Assembly: GCA_035711465.1 (NCBI GenBank)
Contig: DASTCC010000467.1
Span: forward strand, 1-16,218
Direction of reading: 5' to 3'
From: DASTCC01 sp035711465
Lineage (GTDB): Bacteria > Acidobacteriota > Vicinamibacteria > Vicinamibacterales > SCN-69-37
DNA length: 16,218 bases
Shown piece by piece: positions 7,116 to 13,992 of this stretch. Within the stretch, counting starts at the first letter, position 1. Every line of letters begins with the position of its first letter. The notes below the pieces were generated by a model. The model saw only the letters and a program-made list of their open reading frames with translations. It had not been told where the DNA came from and ran no database searches. Both the position numbers and the translations under genes were made by a program.

Positions 7116-9806
7116 ATGCCCCGCCTGTTTCTCATCGACGGCAGCTCGCAGATGTACCGCGCGTATCACGCGATCCGCGGCCTCACCGGACCCGACGGCC
7201 GTTCGACCAATGCCGTCTACGGGTTCTCGACGATGCTGCGGAAGCTGATCACCGATCAGAAGCCCGACTACATCGCCGCCTCGTTCGATCTCGCCGGCCC
7301 GACGATCCGCGACGATCTCGCCGCCGACTACAAGGCCAACCGCACGCCGATGCCGTCCGACCTCGCCGATCAGGTGCCGCTCGTGCACGAAGCGTGCGCG
7401 GCGCTCGGCGTGCCGGTGCTCACCTACGCGCGCTACGAAGCCGACGACGTCATCGGCACGCTGGCGCGGCAGGCGCACGAGGCCGGCTTCGAGGTCGCGA
7501 TCGTCACCGGCGACAAGGACTTCTTCCAGCTCGTCGGCGACGGCGTCAAGGTCTTCAATCCGCGCGACGAGGGCACGTGGTACGACGCCGACGGCGTGCT
7601 CGGCAAGTTCGGCGTCCGTCCCGATCAGGTCGTCGACGTGCTGGCGCTGATGGGCGACAGCATCGACAACATCAAAGGCGTGCCCGGCATCGGCGAGAAG
7701 GGCGCGCGCGATCTGATCGCCGCGCACGGGACGCTCGAGGCGCTGCTCGCGGCGGCGCCGTCGGTCGCCAACAAGCGCTATCGCGAGGGGCTGCTGCAGC
7801 ACGCCGATTCGGCCCGATCGAGCCGCGAGCTCGCGCGCATCCGCACCGACGTCCCGGTGACGTTCGACGCGGACACGCTGCGCTACCGCGGGCCGATCCG
7901 CGAGCGTTGTTTCGCGCTGTTCTCGGCGCTCGGCTTTCGCACGCTGGTCACCGAGTTCGCGCCGACGGCGGAGACCTCGGCGCGCGAGTACACGATTGCG
8001 ACGTCGATCGACGACGTCGCCGCGCTGGCGGCCGCGCTCGCGAAGGCCGAACGCATCGGCATCGCCGCCATAGCCGAGGACGCGTCGGCGGTCGCCGCCC
8101 ACGTCACCGGCTGGTCCTTCGCCGCCGCTCCGGGCCGCGCGACCTACGTGCCGCTGGCGCACACCGGCCTCACCGACACGCCGAACCTGCCCGCGCGCGA
8201 GGTGTTCGCGCTGATCGGCCCGGTGCTGTCCAATCCGGAGATTCGCAAGGCCGGTCACGATTTGAAGTTCGCGATCATCGCCGCCGGCGAGCACGGCGTG
8301 GAGATCGCCGGCCGCCTCGACGACACGATGATCGAGAGCTACCTCGTCGACGCCACGCGATCGAGCCACGCGCTCGAGGCGGTGGCGCTCGAGCGGCAGA
8401 CCTATCGCGCCGCGTCGGCCGGGGACGTCACCGGGAAGGGCGTCAAGGCGCTGCGCTTCGACACCCTGCCGCCGAGCGCGCTGGCATCGTTCGCCGGCGA
8501 ACGCGCGGAGCTGCCGCTCTCGCTCGTCGGCGATCTCGAAGCGCAGATGGCGCGCGAGGGCCTCGAGCCCGTCTATCGCGATCTCGAGGAGCCGCTGATT
8601 CCGATCCTCGCCGACCTCGAGCGGGCCGGCATCAAGGTCGATGTGCCGGCGCTCGGCGCGCTCGCCACGCGGATGCAGGCCGAGCTCGACGAGCTCGCGT
8701 CGGCCGTGTACACCTACGCCGGCGGCGAGTTCAACATCAACTCGCCGAAGCAGCTCGGCGAAGTCCTCTTCGGCAAGCTCGATCTGCAGCCGACCAAGAA
8801 GACCGGCAAGACGCGCGTCGTCTCCACCGCGCAGGACGTGCTCGAGGAGCTGGCGCAGATCCATGAGCTGCCGCGCCTGGTCCTGAAATGGCGAAGCATT
8901 CAGAAGCTGAAGGGCACCTACGTCGACGCCCTGCCGACGCTCGTCAACCCGACGACCGGACGCGTCCACACCACGTTCAACCAGGCGGTGGCGGCGACCG
9001 GCCGGCTCAGCAGCAGCGATCCGAATCTGCAGAACATTCCGATTCGCACCGCGCTCGGCCGCGAGATTCGCGCCGCCTTCATCGCCGAGCCGGGCTACCG
9101 GTTGATCTCCGCCGACTACTCGCAGATCGAGCTGCGCGTGCTCGCGCACCTCACCGGAGACGAAGCGCTGGTCGAGGCCTTCAGCCGGGGCATCGACATC
9201 CACGACCGCACCGCCGAGCGCGTCTTCGGCACCGCCAGCGGCCTCGACGCGCACGAGCTGCGGCGCCGCGCGAAGATCATCAACTACGCGCTGCTTTACG
9301 GGAAGACCGCGTTCACGCTCGCCAAGGACATCGGCGTCACCCAGACCGCGGCGCAGGAGTTCATCGACGCCTACTTCGCCGGCTACCCCCGCGTCCGCGC
9401 CTTCATCGACAAGACGCTCGCCGACGCTCGCACGACCGGCGTCGTCCGGACGATGACCGGCCGGCGCCGCCTGGTGCCCGAGCTCACCAGCAAGAACGGC
9501 ATGATCCGCGGCGCCGCCGAACGCGAGACGGTCAACATGCCGATCCAGGGCACCGCCGCCGACGTGCTCAAGAAGGCGATGATCGATGTCCACGCCGCGC
9601 TCGCGCGCGTGCCGGCGTCGGCGGGCGGCGCGCGGCCGCGCATGATCCTCACCGTGCACGACGAGCTGCTCTTCGAAGCGCCCGGGGATCAGGCCGAGGA
9701 GATCGCCGAGCTCGTCCGCGGCGTGATGGCGCGCGCGTTCCCGCTCAACGTCCCGCTCACCGTCGACGTCGGCATCGGCCAGAACTGGCGCGAGGCCAAG
9801 CCCTGA
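7116..9806 (+). CDS. polA: DNA polymerase I, with degenerate proofreading domain
   Basis: The 896-residue protein has the normal Pol I length and three parts: an N-terminal 5' nuclease (1-290), a central 3'-5' exonuclease-like domain (about 295-480) and a C-terminal polymerase (about 490-896). It fills gaps and removes RNA primers during replication and repair. 5' nuclease motifs are intact: FLIDGSS, YEADDVIGTLA, VTGDKDFFQLV and DSIDNIKGVPGIGEKGA. Polymerase motif A (ADYSQIELRVLAHLTGD, catalytic Asp667), the O-helix (RRRAKIINYALLYG, 716-729) and motif C (TVHDELLFE, Asp849 and Glu850) are intact. The exonuclease carboxylates are gone: the positions of E. coli Asp355, Glu357, Asp424 and Asp501 align with Ala317, Ile319, Ala386 and Arg463. 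The O-helix has Tyr724 where E. coli has Phe762. The ATG at 7116 gives the family's usual N-terminus and has no ribosome binding site. The TGA overlaps the next ATG by one base. Confidence 0.97.
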   Translation: MPRLFLIDGSSQMYRAYHAIRGLTGPDGRSTNAVYGFSTMLRKLITDQKPDYIAASFDLAGPTIRDDLAADYKANRTPMPSDLADQVPLVHEACAALGVPVLTYARYEADDVIGTLARQAHEAGFEVAIVTGDKDFFQLVGDGVKVFNPRDEGTWYDADGVLGKFGVRPDQVVDVLALMGDSIDNIKGVPGIGEKGARDLIAAHGTLEALLAAAPSVANKRYREGLLQHADSARSSRELARIRTDVPVTFDADTLRYRGPIRERCFALFSALGFRTLVTEFAPTAETSAREYTIATSIDDVAALAAALAKAERIGIAAIAEDASAVAAHVTGWSFAAAPGRATYVPLAHTGLTDTPNLPAREVFALIGPVLSNPEIRKAGHDLKFAIIAAGEHGVEIAGRLDDTMIESYLVDATRSSHALEAVALERQTYRAASAGDVTGKGVKALRFDTLPPSALASFAGERAELPLSLVGDLEAQMAREGLEPVYRDLEEPLIPILADLERAGIKVDVPALGALATRMQAELDELASAVYTYAGGEFNINSPKQLGEVLFGKLDLQPTKKTGKTRVVSTAQDVLEELAQIHELPRLVLKWRSIQKLKGTYVDALPTLVNPTTGRVHTTFNQAVAATGRLSSSDPNLQNIPIRTALGREIRAAFIAEPGYRLISADYSQIELRVLAHLTGDEALVEAFSRGIDIHDRTAERVFGTASGLDAHELRRRAKIINYALLYGKTAFTLAKDIGVTQTAAQEFIDAYFAGYPRVRAFIDKTLADARTTGVVRTMTGRRRLVPELTSKNGMIRGAAERETVNMPIQGTAADVLKKAMIDVHAALARVPASAGGARPRMILTVHDELLFEAPGDQAEEIAELVRGVMARAFPLNVPLTVDVGIGQNWREAKP

Positions 9807-11596
9807 TGTTCGCCGTCGCCAGCCCGCGGGTGGCCTGGCGAATGTCGCTGTTGTTGGTGTGCGCGGCGGCGGCCACGAAGGCGGCCGTCGCGCAGTCGTC
9901 CGTCTCCGCCGCCGGCACGGGGCTGATCGTCGGCACGGTCGTCGACGCCGTCACCGGCGCGCCGCTGTCCGCCACGGTCGTCAGCATTCGACCTGCCGGC
10001 CCGCGACGCCCCGTGCTGACCGGCGACAGCGGCGAGTTCCTGTTCACTGCCCTACCCGCCGGCGCGTACACGATCGACGTCTCCCGCCCCGGCTACCTGC
10101 CGGGCGGCTACGGCCGCCGCCGCCCGCGTGGCGACGGCGTGGCGATCGATCTCGGCGATCGCGAGCGCCGCGGCGGCGTGGTGGTGCGTCTGTGGCCGTG
10201 GGCGTCGATCTCCGGATCGCTGACAGACGAGGCCGGCCTGCCGGTCGTCGGCGCGATCGTCGAAGCGATGCGGCGCACGCCGCTCGGAAGGTTCGACTAC
10301 GGCGGCGATGCGATGACCGACAGCCGCGGCGCCTATCAGATCACCGGCCTGCCGCCGGGCGACTACGTCGTCGGCGTCCACTGCCGCGCGACCAGCGCGC
10401 CGGTGCCGGCGGGAACCGCGCGGATTGCGACGGCCTCGGCAGCCGGCGCGGACCAGGCGAGCGGCAACGTCACCATCGACGACAGCGGACGCATCTTCAT
10501 GGCGACGTCGGGGCCGCTTCGCGCCAGCGTCAACGGCAGCCGGATGCAGTACGTCACGACCTACTACCCCGGCTCGACGACGACTGCGACCGCCGGCCTC
10601 GTCACCGTCCTCGCCGGCCAGGATCAACGGGGCGTCGATTTCGCGATGGTGCAGCGGCCGGCGGTGCGGGTGTCGGGAATCGCTACGGGATCGAACGGCC
10701 CGATAAGGGGCGCCGTGCTCCGGCTCGCCTCGCCGGATCTCGATCTTTCTGACCCCGAGGACGCGCTTTTCGTGTTCCAGTCGGCGCTCTCGGCCGACGA
10801 CGGCACGTTCACGTTCCTCGCCGTGCCGGAAGGCGCCTACGTGCTCGATGCGACGCAACCGGCGTCGCCGCCGACCGTCTCGGTGTCGAAGGACGGCATT
10901 CCAAGGCTGTTCTCGATCGCGCTGGCGACGTTCGATCGAGACGGGCACTGGCATCGCGCGCCGTTCGCGGTTGGCAACCGGGACATCGACGGCCTCGTCG
11001 TCAGTCTGCGGCCGGGTGTGCGGGTGTCCGGCATTGCCGAGCTCGACGGTGGCATTCAGCTGAGATTCGGACCGAGAGTCGTGGCACTTACCGAGTCCGG
11101 ACCGTTTACCATCGAGGGCGTGCCGCCGGGATGGTACGTGCTGAGCGCAGGTCGATCGGGGGGAAGCGCGATCAGCGAAGCGACGCTCGGCGGCCGCGAC
11201 GTCCTCGGCGTGCCGATCGAGATCGGGACGCAGGACGTGTCGGGACTGCGGGTTCGGATCGGCGCAGCAGGCACACGGATCGAAGGCGACGTACTGACTG
11301 CCAAAGGCGAGCGCACCGCCGACGCGACGGTCGTCCTGTTTCCCGCGGACAGCTCGGTGTGGCCGTCCGCGAGGCAGGCATCGCCGCGGTTCAAGTCGAT
11401 GCGCGCGCTCACCGGCCGCTACGTGCTCGACGACGTCGTCCCCGGCGCGTATCTGATCGCCGCGGTTGACGACGCCGTGATGGACGACTGGCCGTCGTCG
11501 ACGCTGCTGCAGCGGATTGCGTCCGGCGCCGCGCGGATCCAGGTGGCGCGAACGACTCCGCTGACCCAGCCATTGAGGATGCTGACGCTGCGATGA
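9806..11596 (+). CDS. Exported five-domain carboxypeptidase-regulatory-like protein (subtype A)
   Basis: The 596-residue protein begins at the ATG that overlaps the polA stop (TGATG). The signal peptide runs to about residue 30 (hydrophobic core SLLLVCAAAA, cleavage after AAVA, before QS). An ATG at 9842, 12 codons in, is a possible alternative start. Five beta-sandwich domains open near residues 39, 133, 288, 405 and 490. The YYPGST motif is near 252 and F-P-A-D-x3-W near 511. Domain 4 is shorter than in the paralogues, and about 60 residues rich in Ala, Ser and Thr lie between domain 2 and YYPGST. The opening GTGLIVGTVVDAVTG and the YLPGGYGRRRPRGDG segment match the first half of the fused gene better than the other copies, hence subtype A. 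Lysines are very few, so Cna-B-type isopeptide cross-links are unlikely. The next gene overlaps it by four bases. Function is unknown. Confidence 0.88.
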   Translation: MFAVASPRVAWRMSLLLVCAAAATKAAVAQSSVSAAGTGLIVGTVVDAVTGAPLSATVVSIRPAGPRRPVLTGDSGEFLFTALPAGAYTIDVSRPGYLPGGYGRRRPRGDGVAIDLGDRERRGGVVVRLWPWASISGSLTDEAGLPVVGAIVEAMRRTPLGRFDYGGDAMTDSRGAYQITGLPPGDYVVGVHCRATSAPVPAGTARIATASAAGADQASGNVTIDDSGRIFMATSGPLRASVNGSRMQYVTTYYPGSTTTATAGLVTVLAGQDQRGVDFAMVQRPAVRVSGIATGSNGPIRGAVLRLASPDLDLSDPEDALFVFQSALSADDGTFTFLAVPEGAYVLDATQPASPPTVSVSKDGIPRLFSIALATFDRDGHWHRAPFAVGNRDIDGLVVSLRPGVRVSGIAELDGGIQLRFGPRVVALTESGPFTIEGVPPGWYVLSAGRSGGSAISEATLGGRDVLGVPIEIGTQDVSGLRVRIGAAGTRIEGDVLTAKGERTADATVVLFPADSSVWPSARQASPRFKSMRALTGRYVLDDVVPGAYLIAAVDDAVMDDWPSSTLLQRIASGAARIQVARTTPLTQPLRMLTLR

Positions 11597-13326
11597 GCGT
11601 TCGGGCTGCTGCGCTGGTCGTGCTCACCGCGCTGGCGATCCAGGCACAGCGACCGGTGCGCGAAGGCGCGGCCGCGACGCAGACCGGCACCGGGTCGATT
11701 TCCGGCGTCGTGACCTCGGTCGACGATCGCGCCGCCTTGCCGGGCGCGCGGGTGACGCTCGCGAGCGTCGAGGCCTCGCTCGTGCGGACCGTGGACGCGG
11801 ACGCGCAAGGCCGGTTCGAGTTCACCGGCCTGCCGGCATCTCGATTCACGCTGGTGGCGCGGCGGGCAGGGTTCGCCGAGTCGCCGTATGGCGCCGTGCG
11901 GCCCGGCGGGACCGGAGTGACCATCCGCCTCGACGCCGGCGAGCGCATGCAGGCGCCGATCGCCATGGCCCGGGTCTCGGCCGTCAGCGGCACGATCTTC
12001 GATGAGCTGGGCCAGCCCACCAATGCACTGGTCAAGATCTTCAAGCGCGAGTACCCGCGCGGCGCGATCTCGCTCAAGGAGATCACGCGCGTCGAATCGG
12101 GACGCGACGGCCAGTACCGGATCGAGGATTTGCCGCCGGGCGACTACCTGGTCCGGGCCGAGCGCATCGGCTCGCTCAACGTCACGCGCGCGGACGCGAA
12201 GCAGATCCAGGAAGCGAAGCGATCGGTCGGCACCGCCAACGCGCCGCCGGCGCCGCCGGCCGACGCCGCGAAGACCTATTCGTACTTGCCGGTGTACTTT
12301 CCTGACGCGCTCGGCAGCGCGCGCGCGACTACGCTTCGGATCGACGCCGGCGTCGTGCGCACGGGCATCGACATCCGCCTGCAGCTCGTGCAGACGACGA
12401 CGGTAGAAGGCCAGCTGACGGACGCGACGGGCGCGCCGCTCGCCAACGGGCGCGTCGCGCTCCTCGGCGAAGACGACGAGGTCGTGACCTACTACGGCGC
12501 GACGACGGCGGACGGACGGTATCGGTTCCTCGGCGTGCCGATCGGGCGGTATGCGATGGTGACGGCGGATCTGCCGAGACCGATGGTGACGCTGCCGCCA
12601 ACGCGCGCGGCGACCTATTCGCGCGCCGAGTTGTTCGTGAGCCCGGATGCGCCGAGCGTTCCGGTGTTCGCCGAACAGGCGGGTGGACCCGTTGTCGGCG
12701 CCGTGATCTTCGACGGCGGCGCCGCGGTGCCTAATTCACGGACGGTGTCGGTCCGCCTCCTGCCGATCGAGGGACCGTTCGCCGGATACGTGAGCGCCAG
12801 CGACGGCGGCGTGGCGCTCGATCCGTCGCCGACGTGGCAGCTGGTCAACCCGTCGGTGCCGCCGGGACGCTATCTCGTCACCGTCTCGGGTCTGCAGACG
12901 CCGTGGCGGCTGCGGGCCGCGACGAGCGGCGGGCGGGACGTCGGCACGGCGCCGTTGGAGATCAGCGCCGGCCGGGTGACGCGGGATCTCACGGTCGTCC
13001 TCACCGATCGGGCGACGCGGCTGACCGGATCGATCACGACCGCGGATGGCGCGCCGGTGATCTCGCACACGCTGCTGATCTTCGGCGCCGATCCCGGCGG
13101 CTGGATCGAGCGATCGCGCCGCGTGCGCGTGCTCCGGCCCGATTCGCACGGCGGCTTCGACGTCGACGATCTGCCGGCGGGCGAGTATCTGATCGCGCTC
13201 GCCTCGGATCTCGATCCGAGCGATCGCGTCGACGGGTCGGTGCTGGCGAAGTTCGCGCCCGCGGCGCTGAAGGTGACGCTGGTCGAGGGCCGGGACGTCG
13301 TGCAGCACATCAGGGTGGCGAGATGA
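11593..13326 (+). CDS. Exported five-domain carboxypeptidase-regulatory-like protein (subtype B)
   Basis: This 577-residue protein starts at an ATG within ATGA, overlapping the previous stop by four bases, which implies translational coupling. The signal peptide is short (MSVRAAALVVLTALAIQAQ). The mature start QTGTGSISGVVTS resembles the first gene's TGTGTISGIVTS. Five domains open near residues 34, 129, 269, 366 and 475. The aromatic-Pro motif is VYFPDALG (near 233), a variant of YYPGT. The last domain has IFGADPGGW (near 495), where Gly replaces the usual Pro. The tail (LKVTLVEGRDVVQHIRVAR) matches the C-termini of the first gene and of the fused gene's second half. A proline- and alanine-rich stretch (about 216-226) takes the place of the RGG insert of the first gene. 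I see no cysteine. Subtype B and family membership are clear. The biological role is not. Confidence 0.88.
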   Translation: MSVRAAALVVLTALAIQAQRPVREGAAATQTGTGSISGVVTSVDDRAALPGARVTLASVEASLVRTVDADAQGRFEFTGLPASRFTLVARRAGFAESPYGAVRPGGTGVTIRLDAGERMQAPIAMARVSAVSGTIFDELGQPTNALVKIFKREYPRGAISLKEITRVESGRDGQYRIEDLPPGDYLVRAERIGSLNVTRADAKQIQEAKRSVGTANAPPAPPADAAKTYSYLPVYFPDALGSARATTLRIDAGVVRTGIDIRLQLVQTTTVEGQLTDATGAPLANGRVALLGEDDEVVTYYGATTADGRYRFLGVPIGRYAMVTADLPRPMVTLPPTRAATYSRAELFVSPDAPSVPVFAEQAGGPVVGAVIFDGGAAVPNSRTVSVRLLPIEGPFAGYVSASDGGVALDPSPTWQLVNPSVPPGRYLVTVSGLQTPWRLRAATSGGRDVGTAPLEISAGRVTRDLTVVLTDRATRLTGSITTADGAPVISHTLLIFGADPGGWIERSRRVRVLRPDSHGGFDVDDLPAGEYLIALASDLDPSDRVDGSVLAKFAPAALKVTLVEGRDVVQHIRVAR

Positions 13327-13330
13327 CCGT

Positions 13331-13356
13331 GCGCATCGCGCGCTGACGCGATTCGC
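13331..13356. terminator. Symmetric hairpin between convergent genes
   Basis: GCGCATCGCG (13331-13340) pairs with CGCGATTCGC (13347-13356) at nine of ten positions around a six-base loop. It occupies nearly the whole 29-base gap between the stops of the exported protein and the lipocalin-like gene. Its position fits a bidirectional terminator, but neither side has a T-run. Confidence 0.4.
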
Positions 13357-13877
13357 TACTGCGCCTTGCGCCAGCGGCCGATCGACGTCGGCTTGCCGTT
13401 GTCGTCTTTGGTGGTCAGCGTCAGCTCGTTGCCGTTGACTTCGTAATGACGCGGCCGGTTCAGAGCGATCGCCCCTGACGGCGCGCCCTGCGGCGGCTGA
13501 CCCTGGATGACGTAAGTGAGCGTCTTGTTCTGCTGATCGATCACCGTCCGGCCCTTGGTCGAGAGCATGCCGTCCGACGTCTGGATGCCGGCCTTCTCCA
13601 GCGCCTGCGCCGTGTCGGCGGGCACGCGAATCTCGATTTCGAGGTTGCCGAAGGCGTCGTAGAGCAGCGAGCCCTCGCCTTTCAGTTGAATCGGCGGCTG
13701 CCCGGGGGGAAAGACCTCGTAGCTGATCAACGCCCAGCGGCCTTCGAGGTACTGCCGGCCGGAAGCGAGCGTGCCCGGTCCGGTCTGCACGGGCCCGCGG
13801 CCGAACGATGTGCAGGCAGGTGCAACCGTGAGGATCAGAATGCAGATGAACGCGGACGAGAGCGTGAAGCGGCGCAT
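13356..13877 (-). CDS. Small lipoprotein with lipocalin-like domain
   Basis: The start is the ATG at 13877, giving a lipoprotein signal (MRRFTLSS, hydrophobic run, VAPAC with Cys22 acylated) and a purine-rich site GAGGG four bases upstream. The open frame reaches 14060, but the added residues are Arg/Pro-rich and would bury the lipobox. The 173-residue product has a short Gly/Thr-rich linker, then one beta-rich domain beginning LEGRWALISYEV, a G-x-W opening typical of lipocalin-like families, and ending with HYEVNGNELTLTTKDDNG and a Trp near the C-terminus. Such domains usually bind small hydrophobic molecules. I rate the fold as likely and the ligand as unknown. The gene is convergent with the subtype B protein gene and divergent from the sixth family copy. 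Confidence 0.78.
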   Translation of the reverse strand: MRRFTLSSAFICILILTVAPACTSFGRGPVQTGPGTLASGRQYLEGRWALISYEVFPPGQPPIQLKGEGSLLYDAFGNLEIEIRVPADTAQALEKAGIQTSDGMLSTKGRTVIDQQNKTLTYVIQGQPPQGAPSGAIALNRPRHYEVNGNELTLTTKDDNGKPTSIGRWRKAQ

Positions 13878-13881
13878 GGGA

Positions 13882-13897
13882 CCCTCTTCCCCGAGGG
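13882..13897 (-). promoter_or_regulatory. Hairpin over the ribosome binding site of the lipocalin-like gene
   Basis: CCCTC (13882-13886) and GAGGG (13893-13897) are perfect inverted repeats with a six-base loop. Read on the minus strand, the 3' arm of the stem is the GAGGG that serves as Shine-Dalgarno sequence four bases before the ATG at 13877, so folding would hide it. Confidence 0.35.
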
Positions 13898-13924
13898 GCG
13901 TTGGCGAACACACACAGTATCCCA

Positions 13925-13947
13925 ACCGCCTCGGCCGGTGCGGCGGT
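13925..13947. promoter_or_regulatory. Inverted repeat in the divergent intergenic region
   Basis: ACCGCC (13925-13930) and GGCGGT (13942-13947) form a six-base inverted repeat with an 11-base spacer, midway in the 115-base gap between two divergent genes. GTATC occurs just outside each side (13917-13921 and 13946-13950). It could be an operator or chance in GC-rich DNA. No strong -35/-10 pair is visible for either gene. Confidence 0.25.
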
Positions 13948-13992
13948 ATCTCGGCTACGTACGGGGTCGCGACCTGCCGATAGTTTCCTGGG

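Noticed and set aside
7013..8866. A 617-codon plus-strand frame overlapping polA
   Set aside because: It is an Arg-rich out-of-frame reading of polA with no recognisable domain.
8888..9805. Extension of the subtype A gene upstream into polA
   Set aside because: The frame is open upstream but encodes Arg-rich shadow sequence of polA. The signal peptide begins at or just after the ATG at 9806.
9806..13326. Isopeptide-bonded Cna-B pilin-like domains
   Set aside because: The sandwich repeats look similar at first sight, but lysines are few and not repeated at equivalent positions, and no sortase motif is present.
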